64,000 bases of DNA. It comes from Streptomyces spiroverticillatus. Its GTDB lineage: Bacteria; Actinomycetota; Actinomycetes; Streptomycetales; Streptomycetaceae. The stretch covers positions 1 to 64,000 of the forward strand of contig BMUX01000024.1 of the NCBI GenBank assembly GCA_014650415.1, given 5' to 3'. The notes under the pieces were generated by a model. It worked only from the letters and a program-made list of their open reading frames with translations, did no database searches and was not told where the DNA came from. Shown here piece by piece: positions 24,670-31,849 of the stretch. How positions within the stretch are numbered: the first letter of the stretch is position 1; each line of letters opens with the position of its first letter. Position numbers and translations under genes: made by a program.

Positions 24670-25860
24670 TCAGCCGAGGGCGGGAAACAGCCGGGCCTCG
24701 GCGGCCTCGCGGAGGTAGGAGGCGCCCGCAGTGCCGCCGGTGCCCCGGACCGCGCCGATCACCTTCATCGTGATGCCCCAGTGGGTGCGCTTCATCGCCC
24801 CCCATGCGTCGTCCAACTCCCGCATGACGGGAGTGAGTTCACCGGCCTCGACCTCGCTGCGCAACAGGGCCCGGTGCAGCTCGGGGGAGGTCGTCTCGAC
24901 CGTCCGGTACGCCGTGGACTGGACGGCGCTGCGGCCGTCGGTGTTGGCCCGGATCACCGCGAAGGCGTCCTTGGGCATGGTGGTCAGCACCCGGAACACC
25001 CCGGACGTCCACGCCACGTGCCGTCGCGCACCCTCCAGCGCTTCCCGCGCCGCCTCTCCCCGGCCCGCGGCCACGGCGTCGGTGGCGGCCCCGACGGACC
25101 GGGCGACGGCCGCGAAGACGGCTTCGAAGATCTGGATGACGCGGATGAACATCAGCTCGTCGTGGCTCCTGGTGGTCGGCGTCAGCGTCAGCTCCACCGC
25201 CCGGAGCACCCCGTCCGGCACTGCCTCGCGCGCGGCTCGGACCGCCCGGGTGCAGGCTTCGGCCAGTGCGGCCGGGTCGTCCGCGCCGTTCGGGGGGACG
25301 GCCGCCGCCCCTCCCTGCGCCGTCGCCGCCAGGACACGCAGCGCGGCACGGGTACGGGCCCGCCCGTCCGGCGCCCCGGCCAGGGTGGCGGCCTCGACGG
25401 CCACCAGGTCGCCGAGCAGGGCGGCGAGCACCTGCGCGGTGGGGGTGCCGGTCCGGGCCAGCGAGGCGTACACGGGGCTGCCCAGGTAGCTGTCGTAGTC
25501 GCCGTGGGTGCCGTCCACGACCTGCGGCAGCCAGTCGGCGAGCAGCCGCGCGGCCGGTCCGGCGGGGACGGGGGCGGCTTCGGCGGCGACGGCGCGCAGG
25601 GCGCTCAGCAGTTCCGCGCCGACGGCGTTCTTGCCGACGGTCCGGTAGTGGCCGAGGACCGCGTCGTACGGGAAGCACGCGGCCTCCCGGGTCCCGGCCC
25701 GCCAGTGGGCGAGTTCGCGCAGCGCGCGGCGGGGGTCCAGGTCGGCCGGGTCGGGCCGCGCGGCGGCCAGGCTGGGGCCGCCGACGCCGGGCGCGCGGGC
25801 CGGGTCCTCGGCGGGTGCGGGCCCGGCGGCGGTGTGGGCCGGGGAGAGGGCGGTGGTCAC
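24670..25860 (-). CDS. Tryptophan 2,3-dioxygenase superfamily protein with an altered distal site
   Basis: Heme-dioxygenase superfamily protein of 396 residues. The C-terminal half aligns with TDO: HDELMFIRVIQIFEAVF (233-249), VQSTAYRTVE (313-322, the Arg that binds the substrate carboxylate), the proximal heme His360 in KRTHWGITMKVIG, and RGTGGTAGASYL (372-383). In ordinary TDO the first motif is DEHLFIITHQAYELWF; here the distal His is Ile242. The N-terminal ~200 residues are an extra helical region. In this cluster it may oxidise an indole or aromatic precursor (the maremycin enzyme MarE is a TDO-superfamily precedent), but no tryptophan-type A domain is visible in the window. GTG start with CGGAG just upstream. 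Substrate unknown. Confidence 0.85.
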   Translation of the reverse strand: MTTALSPAHTAAGPAPAEDPARAPGVGGPSLAAARPDPADLDPRRALRELAHWRAGTREAACFPYDAVLGHYRTVGKNAVGAELLSALRAVAAEAAPVPAGPAARLLADWLPQVVDGTHGDYDSYLGSPVYASLARTGTPTAQVLAALLGDLVAVEAATLAGAPDGRARTRAALRVLAATAQGGAAAVPPNGADDPAALAEACTRAVRAAREAVPDGVLRAVELTLTPTTRSHDELMFIRVIQIFEAVFAAVARSVGAATDAVAAGRGEAAREALEGARRHVAWTSGVFRVLTTMPKDAFAVIRANTDGRSAVQSTAYRTVETTSPELHRALLRSEVEAGELTPVMRELDDAWGAMKRTHWGITMKVIGAVRGTGGTAGASYLREAAEARLFPALG

Positions 25861-25990
25861 GGGTGGCTCCGTTCGGTGGACGGCCGGGACGGGAACGTCC
25901 CGGTGCGGCCGGGGCGGTGGGCGAGACGGCGCAGCCTGGCCGGTGCGGGCCCGGGAGGGGCGCACCGGCCAGGCTGCGGGGGTGGTGGGG

Positions 25991-27022
25991 TCAGGCGCGG
26001 TACGGGGCCGGGTCGGCCAGCACGTAGCCGTCGCCCTCGCGGTGGGCGCGCGAGCGGCGCAGGTCGGCGAGGACGAAGGTGCGCTGGAGCCACCGGTCGG
26101 TGCCGTCGAAGCGCGGGCTGAACGCGGTGCGCCCGTGCACGGTGATCCGGTTGTCGACAACGGCGAGGTCGCCGGGCTCCAGCCGGATGGTCCTGGCGGT
26201 GCGTTCGAAGAGGTTCCCGAGTGCGGCGAGCGCGGCGGCGGCCCGCTCGGTGAGGGGTTCGGTGGCGGCCATGTCCACCCGCAGGTCGGGGTCCTCGAAC
26301 GCGCCGGTGAGCACGGGGTGCGGCTCGGCGGGTCCTTCGGCGGCGCCGAACGACGGCGGCGGCGCGGTGCGGAACTCCGGCAGGTGCAGCACTGCCCGGG
26401 TGTCCGGGTCCAGCAGCGGCAGCACCTCGCGCACGCAGGAGGTGCGCAGCCCGGCCACCCCGTCGGGGTCGGCGCGCAGGCACAGCAGCATGACGAAGTC
26501 CGGCCGGTGCGGGTGGAAGGCGTTCTCGTTGTGGAAGGTGAGCAGCACGGAGCCCGCGTTGCCCTGGAACTCCTCGCGTCCCGGCACCGGGACGACGTCC
26601 TGCACGAGCGCGCCGGTCTTCTCGGGGCGGAAGGCGGCGGGGTCGCCGAGCCCGCACGCGGCGAGCACCAGGAGTGCCGCGGGTATGGCGGCGGTGCGCT
26701 GCACCGACCCCTCGGCCAGCGGGGTGCCGCCGAGCGCGGGGCCGCCGATCGGCAGTCCGCGCACCAGCAGCGCGCCGCCGGGGCCGGGGTCGCGGCGGAA
26801 CCGGCGCAGGGTCCGACGCAGTCCGACGGGCAGTTCCTCCCACCGGTCACGGGCCGACGCCACCCAGGCGGGGTCGTCGACGAGGGCCCCTTCGGGCCGG
26901 TCGCCAAGCCGGGCGGCGACGCCTTCGACGGCGGCGGTCTCGGCCGGGGTGAGCACCAGGTCCGGGGCCGCCGTATCCGTACGGATGTCTGTGTCTGTGT
27001 CGAAGTTCAGTGATACCGGCAC
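25991..27022 (-). CDS. Second clavaminate-synthase-like Fe(II)/2OG oxygenase
   Basis: A 343-residue dioxygenase with HxE in TFHNENAFHPHRPDFVML and the distal His in NRITVHGRTAFSPRFDG. It shares the DRWLQR ending with the VioC-like enzyme elsewhere in the cluster but is clearly divergent. Family members (AsnO, VioC, GntD) hydroxylate free or carrier-bound amino acids at C3. Candidate substrates are the Asp residue, the ligase/decarboxylase-ACP substrate or a hydroxylated basic residue; nothing in the sequence decides this. GTG start behind GAGAAAGGGCTGGCACCC. It is separated from the TDO-like gene by 130 bases and from the carrier-protein gene by 42. Confidence 0.88.
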   Translation of the reverse strand: MPVSLNFDTDTDIRTDTAAPDLVLTPAETAAVEGVAARLGDRPEGALVDDPAWVASARDRWEELPVGLRRTLRRFRRDPGPGGALLVRGLPIGGPALGGTPLAEGSVQRTAAIPAALLVLAACGLGDPAAFRPEKTGALVQDVVPVPGREEFQGNAGSVLLTFHNENAFHPHRPDFVMLLCLRADPDGVAGLRTSCVREVLPLLDPDTRAVLHLPEFRTAPPPSFGAAEGPAEPHPVLTGAFEDPDLRVDMAATEPLTERAAAALAALGNLFERTARTIRLEPGDLAVVDNRITVHGRTAFSPRFDGTDRWLQRTFVLADLRRSRAHREGDGYVLADPAPYRA

Positions 27023-27064
27023 GGGTGCCAGCCCTTTCTCTCAGTGGTGGGGTGCGTCGACCGG

Positions 27065-28699
27065 TCAGTGCGGGGCGGCCGGGTCGAGCCGCCGGGCCAC
27101 GACCTCCCAGAGGCTGCCGACGGTCTCGAACGCCTCGGGCCCCAACTCGTCGTCGGGAATGGCGATGTCGTACGCCTCCTCCAGCCGTACGAGCAGTTCG
27201 ACGACGGCCATCGAGTCCAGTCCGGCGTCCCGCAGCCCGCGGCCGGCGGGCAGCGGGCGCTCCTCGGCGAGCCGGGGAAGCAGTTCGGCCAGGACGTTCT
27301 CGTACCGTTCGGCCGGGCGGTGTTCTGTGGTCACGGTGTTCAGCTCCTCGCGGGGCGACCGGTGGGGTCGCGGGGTGGGTGGGACGGTCAGTGGGGTGCG
27401 TACGAGAGCCAGCCGGTCGGCGCTGACCACCCGGCCGTCCCGGACGGTGATCTCGGCGGGGGCCGGGCGGCCGAGGAAGCCGAGGAGGCTCGCGGTCGCG
27501 CCGTACGCGCCGACGTTGGGGACGGCGAGCAGGTCGCCGGGGTGCGGCGGCACGGCCTCGGTGGCCCGGCTGATGACGTCGGCGGGGGTGCACAGCGGGC
27601 CGACCAGCGCCACCCGGCGGGTCCCGCCGGGACCCGGGTCCGCGGCGGGCCCCCGGGCCGTGAGGCGCAGCGGTTCCGCGCGCAGCGAGGGCAGCCGCCC
27701 CACCCCCGAGAGGCCGCCGAGGTGGTTGATCCCGCTGTCCAGCACGCCGTAGACGGTGCCCCGGCTCTCCTTGACCTCGGTGACGGTGCAGATCAGCCGT
27801 CCGCTGTCGCCGACCAGGTAGCGGCCGGACTCGAAGGCGGGTTCCAGCCGCTGACGCCAGCCCGGCAGGTGCGCGTCGAGCGCGGCCTCCAGGGGGGCGC
27901 GCAGCGTGTCGTAGCGCGGCCGCTCCCCCGGTGCCGCGTACGGGCAGGCGAAGCCGCCGCCGAGGTCGAGCATCCGCAGCGGTCGGCCCCAGTGGGCCTC
28001 CAGGGCGGCGGCGGTCCGGATCGAGGCGACGGCTTCCTCGAGCAGTCCCTGCGGGTCGGCGGCGTTGGTCAGCGGGAAGAAGTGCAGGCCCCACAGCTCC
28101 GTTCCCTCGACGGTGAGTTCGTCGAGGGAGGGCAGGCCGTCCGCGATGTCGTGGCCGAACTGCGAGGGGCCGCCGGTCATCCGCAGGCCGACGCCCGCTC
28201 CCGCCCCGCTGCCGTTGACGCGGAGCAGACAGCGCACGGTCACCCCGTGGGCCACGGCCTCGGCGCCGACCCGGCGCAGGTCCGCTGGCGACTCGACGGA
28301 GAAGGTGCGCACCCCGGCGGCCAGCGCCTCGCGCAGCTCCTGGGCGGTCTTCCCCGGGCCGCCGTAGAGGCAGTCCGCGCCGTCGAAGCCCGCGGCGAGC
28401 GCGGCGGCGAGTTCGCCGGTGGAGCAGATCTCCGGGCGGCACCCGGCGAGGCGCAGGGTGCGCACCAGCTCGGGGTGCGGATTGGCCTTGAGGGAGTAGT
28501 AGAGGCGGGAGCCCCGGGGGAGGGCGGCGCGCAGGTCGTCGGCGGCGCGTTCGACCCGGGTGAGGTCGTACACGTACAGCGGGCTGCCGTGCCCGCGCAC
28601 CAGCTCGGCGGCGAGCAGGTCGTCGGCGGGCGGGCCGTCGCCCGGGGGCGTGGGCGGCGCCGGGGTCCGGCCGGTCGGGCCGCGGGTGTCAGTGCTCAT
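27065..28699 (-). CDS. PLP-dependent (DapDC-like) decarboxylase fused to an acyl carrier protein
   Basis: Fold type III PLP decarboxylase (about residues 25-440) joined in frame to a carrier domain (about 456-544). The PLP lysine lies in YYSLKANPHPE (Lys71), the phosphate loop in DLGGGF, and a catalytic Cys in GPLCTPAD. The carrier Ser is in DAGLDSMAVVELL. Butirosin BtrK is a related decarboxylase that acts on glutamyl bound to the carrier BtrI, so this fusion probably decarboxylates an amino acid tethered to its own carrier. The upstream ligase overlaps it by 11 bases and is the obvious loader. A ribosome site and GTG just before the carrier domain may also give a free carrier. The substrate is not known. 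Confidence 0.9.
   Translation of the reverse strand: MSTDTRGPTGRTPAPPTPPGDGPPADDLLAAELVRGHGSPLYVYDLTRVERAADDLRAALPRGSRLYYSLKANPHPELVRTLRLAGCRPEICSTGELAAALAAGFDGADCLYGGPGKTAQELREALAAGVRTFSVESPADLRRVGAEAVAHGVTVRCLLRVNGSGAGAGVGLRMTGGPSQFGHDIADGLPSLDELTVEGTELWGLHFFPLTNAADPQGLLEEAVASIRTAAALEAHWGRPLRMLDLGGGFACPYAAPGERPRYDTLRAPLEAALDAHLPGWRQRLEPAFESGRYLVGDSGRLICTVTEVKESRGTVYGVLDSGINHLGGLSGVGRLPSLRAEPLRLTARGPAADPGPGGTRRVALVGPLCTPADVISRATEAVPPHPGDLLAVPNVGAYGATASLLGFLGRPAPAEITVRDGRVVSADRLALVRTPLTVPPTPRPHRSPREELNTVTTEHRPAERYENVLAELLPRLAEERPLPAGRGLRDAGLDSMAVVELLVRLEEAYDIAIPDDELGPEAFETVGSLWEVVARRLDPAAPH
27332..27350 (-). promoter_or_regulatory. Internal ribosome-binding site and GTG before the carrier domain
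   Basis: Minus-strand CGAGGAGCTGAACACCGTG lies in frame inside the decarboxylase-carrier fusion, at residue 456. The GAGGAG spacing to GTG is near ideal, so a free 89-residue carrier protein could be made from the same message. No stop codon separates the two parts. Confidence 0.5.
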
Positions 28700-30443
28700 C
28701 GGTGTCCAGTGCCTTCTTGTCGGTCTTGCCGTTGGGGGTGAGTGGCAGCCGGTCGACGATCCGGCAGCGGGCGGGCACCTTCGCCGCCTCCAGCCGCAGC
28801 GCCAGCCCGTCCAGTACCTGACGCTCCGTCAGATCGCGCTCGCCGGTGACGACGAGGCGCAGGTCGAGGCCGTCCCTCGGGGGCAGCGCGGCGGCGGTCC
28901 GCACACCGGGCACGTCCAGGGCGGCGGCCTCGATCTCGGGGGTGCTCATCCGCACGCCGCGCCGCTTGAACTGGTCGTCGACGCGTCCGCCGACGTACAG
29001 GTGGCCGTCCGCGTCCAGGTGGCCGTGGTCGCCGGTGTGCAGCCTGGTGCGGCCGGGGGCTGCCGGGTCGGGGCGGTAGCGGGCGGCGGTCTGCCCCGGC
29101 GCGTTCCAGTACCCGGACATCACGTGCGGGCCGCCGACGACGATCTCGCCGACCTGGCCCGGCCCGAGCACGCGGCCCCGGGCGTCGAGGACCGCGACGG
29201 TGGTGCCGTCCAGGGGCAGCCCGACGGCCCCGGGGCGGTCGCGGTCGGCGTCCGGCGCGGCGACGGTGACCCGCTTGCACTCGGTGATGCCGTACATGGC
29301 GACCACGGCCGCACCGGGGAACCGGGTGCGCAGCGCGTCGATGGCCGGGCCGGGCAGCGCCGCGCCGGTGCTGGTGAAGAGCCGGACGTGCGCGGGCGGC
29401 GTGCCGCGCGCGGCCAGCCGGCACAGCATCTCGGCCAGCGAGGGCACCACCGGCACCACGGTGGCCCGGTGTTCGCGCAGCAGGCTCAGCACGCGCACCG
29501 GTGCGGAGGCGTCCGCGAGCACCACCTCGCAGCCGCCGATCGCGGCCAGCAGCAACTGGTAGAGGCCGTAGTCGAAGGAGAGCGGCAGCGCCGCGAGCAC
29601 CACGTCACCGGGTCCGTACCCGAGCCGTCGGGCGATGGCGCGGGCGGCGAACACCACCTGGCGGTGGGTGCAGACGACGCCCTTGGGGGCGGAGGTGCTG
29701 CCGGAGGTGTAGATCAGCTGGGCGACCGCGTCGGCGCTGCGGGGCACCGGCCCGGGGACGTACCCGCTCGCCCCGCCCGCCAGGAGTTCGGCGGGCGCGA
29801 CCGCACGGGCGCCGCATCCCGCGACGACGTCCCGGACGGCCTCCGGTTCGGCCGGATCCAGCACCACGAGCGCGGGTGCGGCGTCCGCGAGCACCCCGCG
29901 CAGCACGAAGGGCTTCATCTCCGGGTTGAGGGGTACGACAACGGCTCCGGCGCGCAGGACTCCGTAGTACAGCGCGACGAACTCCCGCCGATTGCCGAGC
30001 CGCAGCACGACCCGGTCCCCGGGCCCGACCCCGGCCCGCCGCAGCCGTCCGGCCACCGCCCTGCTGGCGTCGGCGAGTCCGGCGTGACTCCAGGCCCCGC
30101 CCTCGTCCCGGACGGCGACGGAGTCGGGCCACGCGACGGCGGCGGCGTCGAGCAGGTCCGTGACGAACGGACCGCTCCCCGTCTCCTGACCGGCTCCCGC
30201 TCCTCCCGCCACGGACACCGGCGCCCCACCACCCGGCCCGGAGACGGGCGCACTGCCGTCCGCGCCGACGCAGGACGCGCCGACGGCCGTCCCCCCGTTC
30301 TCCGCACCGGGACGTCGAACACGGTCGCCCTGCCCGGAGACCTCCGCCCCCTGCCGCGGGACCGGCGTCCGTCCGACGCCCTCCCCCGCGGGCACGCGCC
30401 GCGTGCCGTCCCCCTCCGGCTCCGCCCGGACCGCCGCGCTCAT
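28689..30443 (-). CDS. AMP-forming acyl/amino-acyl ligase
   Basis: ANL-superfamily enzyme of 584 residues with LIYTSGSTSAPKGVVCTH, the A5-like MYGITECKRV, TGDHGHLDADG and the catalytic-lysine end LPLTPNGKTDKKAL. No carrier domain is attached. The next gene supplies a carrier fused to a decarboxylase, so this enzyme probably loads that carrier. The first ~90 residues are Gly/Ala/Pro-rich and resemble no domain; translation could start further in. The annotated ATG overlaps the KAS III stop (ATGA), which favours it. The closest general family is stand-alone acyl-ACP ligases and amino-acid:ACP ligases; the substrate cannot be read with confidence. Confidence 0.88.
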   Translation of the reverse strand: MSAAVRAEPEGDGTRRVPAGEGVGRTPVPRQGAEVSGQGDRVRRPGAENGGTAVGASCVGADGSAPVSGPGGGAPVSVAGGAGAGQETGSGPFVTDLLDAAAVAWPDSVAVRDEGGAWSHAGLADASRAVAGRLRRAGVGPGDRVVLRLGNRREFVALYYGVLRAGAVVVPLNPEMKPFVLRGVLADAAPALVVLDPAEPEAVRDVVAGCGARAVAPAELLAGGASGYVPGPVPRSADAVAQLIYTSGSTSAPKGVVCTHRQVVFAARAIARRLGYGPGDVVLAALPLSFDYGLYQLLLAAIGGCEVVLADASAPVRVLSLLREHRATVVPVVPSLAEMLCRLAARGTPPAHVRLFTSTGAALPGPAIDALRTRFPGAAVVAMYGITECKRVTVAAPDADRDRPGAVGLPLDGTTVAVLDARGRVLGPGQVGEIVVGGPHVMSGYWNAPGQTAARYRPDPAAPGRTRLHTGDHGHLDADGHLYVGGRVDDQFKRRGVRMSTPEIEAAALDVPGVRTAAALPPRDGLDLRLVVTGERDLTERQVLDGLALRLEAAKVPARCRIVDRLPLTPNGKTDKKALDTDEH

Positions 30444-31501
30444 GCCCAGCCGTCCGAGGTACCGGTGATCTCGACGACCGCGCTGGTGCAGCTGTAGCCG
30501 GTGCCGCCGCCGACCAGCAGCACCCGGTCGCCCGGCTCGACCTCGCCGGTCTCCAGGAGTTCGTTGAGTCCGGCGAAGTGGTCCCCCGCGCCCAGGTGGC
30601 CCACCTCGCGGCAGAAGTCCCAGTTGGACAGCTTCTCCTCGACGCCCAGCTGCTTCTCCAGCTGCCAGGTCAGCCGCTGGTGGCCGGTGGCGTTGAGCAC
30701 CACCCGGGCGATGCCCTCCATCGAGGTGTCCGCGTCGGCGAGCGCGGCCCGGATCGACTCGGCCGCCACTTCGGCGGTACGCAGGGTCGCGGCCCGCATG
30801 TTGCGCTGCGCGCGGAAGTACTCCTCGGTCCGCGCCCCGAGGTCGACCGGCCTGCTCTCCTCGTCGGGGCCGGTGCGGAAACCGGTGCCCCGGGCCAGGC
30901 CCTCCAGGGAGTTGTCCACCCGGGTCGCGGTGGCCAGCAGGCGGCCCGTGGCCCCCTGGGGGGACGTGCTCAGCACCAGGGCGGTGCCGCCGTCGCCGTA
31001 GACCATGCCGCGTTCGGCCCGCCAGCGGTCGAAGGCGGGCGGTGCGAAGCGGTCGCCCGTGGTCAGCAGGACCGCCTCGGGGCGGTCCGCGGACTCGGCC
31101 GCGCGCAGGTGGCGGGCCGCCAGCTCCAGTCCGGCCAGGCCCGCGTTGCACTGCTGCAGCAGGTCGAAGGCGGGGACGGCGGGACCGACCGCGTGCTGGG
31201 CGACGTAGGAGGCGGCGGGCCACAACTCGGCCCCCTGGAACCACAGATAGCTGTGGAACACCGTGGTGACCCGCTCGGCGGCCCGGCCGGAGCGGTGCAG
31301 TGCCGTGCGGGCCGCGCGGACCGCCATCTCCGGGGCGGACAGGTCGTCCGGCCCCTCGGCCGCGGCCGAACTGACCGAGCGGATCCGGTTGACGGCGTGC
31401 TCCCCGGCGTCGTAGGCACCGGCCGCGACCGCCGCCGCGGTGTCCGCGCGGTCGGCCAGCCAGACTCCCGTACCGGCCAGGTACACCTGCTCCCAGCGCA
31501 T
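30440..31501 (-). CDS. KAS III-like acyltransferase (FabH/CerJ superfamily)
   Basis: A 353-residue ketosynthase III fold. The active-site Cys118 sits in LLQQCNAGLAGLE, and a His in NATGHQ. The canonical Asn motif (GNTS) is replaced by GHLGAGD, giving an Asp at that place, as I recall for the ester-forming KAS III homologue CerJ. This points to acyl transfer to O or N rather than carbon-carbon condensation. It starts the operon that continues with the ligase and decarboxylase-carrier genes, and may move the carrier-bound product onto the peptide. Start ATG follows CGGAGAGAC. Decarboxylative condensation remains possible. Confidence 0.85.
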   Translation of the reverse strand: MRWEQVYLAGTGVWLADRADTAAAVAAGAYDAGEHAVNRIRSVSSAAAEGPDDLSAPEMAVRAARTALHRSGRAAERVTTVFHSYLWFQGAELWPAASYVAQHAVGPAVPAFDLLQQCNAGLAGLELAARHLRAAESADRPEAVLLTTGDRFAPPAFDRWRAERGMVYGDGGTALVLSTSPQGATGRLLATATRVDNSLEGLARGTGFRTGPDEESRPVDLGARTEEYFRAQRNMRAATLRTAEVAAESIRAALADADTSMEGIARVVLNATGHQRLTWQLEKQLGVEEKLSNWDFCREVGHLGAGDHFAGLNELLETGEVEPGDRVLLVGGGTGYSCTSAVVEITGTSDGWA

Positions 31502-31849
31502 GTCTCTCCGATCTCCGGCCCCGTGGCAGGACGCCCGGGGCGACTGTCGGTGACCATGCTGGCGACCGGTCCCTGCCGCGCGGTTGCGCTCCGCTGACGG
31601 CCGGTGGGTGCCGCGCTGCGCGCCGTCCGGTGCCGTTCCGTACGCCCTCTGGCGCGGCCCTGCGGATCGTCCGACGCGGTCCTGCGCGCCGTCGGGAGGC
31701 GCTCTGTGCACGCCCGGACGCCGGGCCGGTGTCCCGCTGCCGCGCCGCTGACGCACGACGGGCCGTCGGCGGTGACACCGCCGACGGCCCTCCTGTGCCG
31801 GTCCGGGGCCCGGCTGACGTCCCGCTGAAGGACGGCTGAACGTCCGGGC
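31502..31849. other. Intergenic region between the acylase and the KAS III operon
   Basis: This stretch holds the acylase terminator hairpin and, nearer the KAS III gene, the presumed promoter of the biosynthetic operon. I see no convincing -10/-35 pair and no coding frame with sensible codon use. Confidence 0.5.
31760..31790 (-). terminator. Perfect 14-bp hairpin downstream of the acylase
   Basis: GGGCCGTCGGCGGT and its exact complement ACCGCCGACGGCCC flank a 3-base loop, about 60 bases past the acylase stop. There is no T-run, as is common in Streptomyces. It probably separates the acylase transcript from the KAS III operon. Confidence 0.75.

Noticed and set aside
26674..26907. N-terminal extension of the TDO-like protein into the oxygenase gene
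   Set aside because: The upstream open frame is antiphase shadow; a GTG with a ribosome site lies at 25860, just before the conserved protein.
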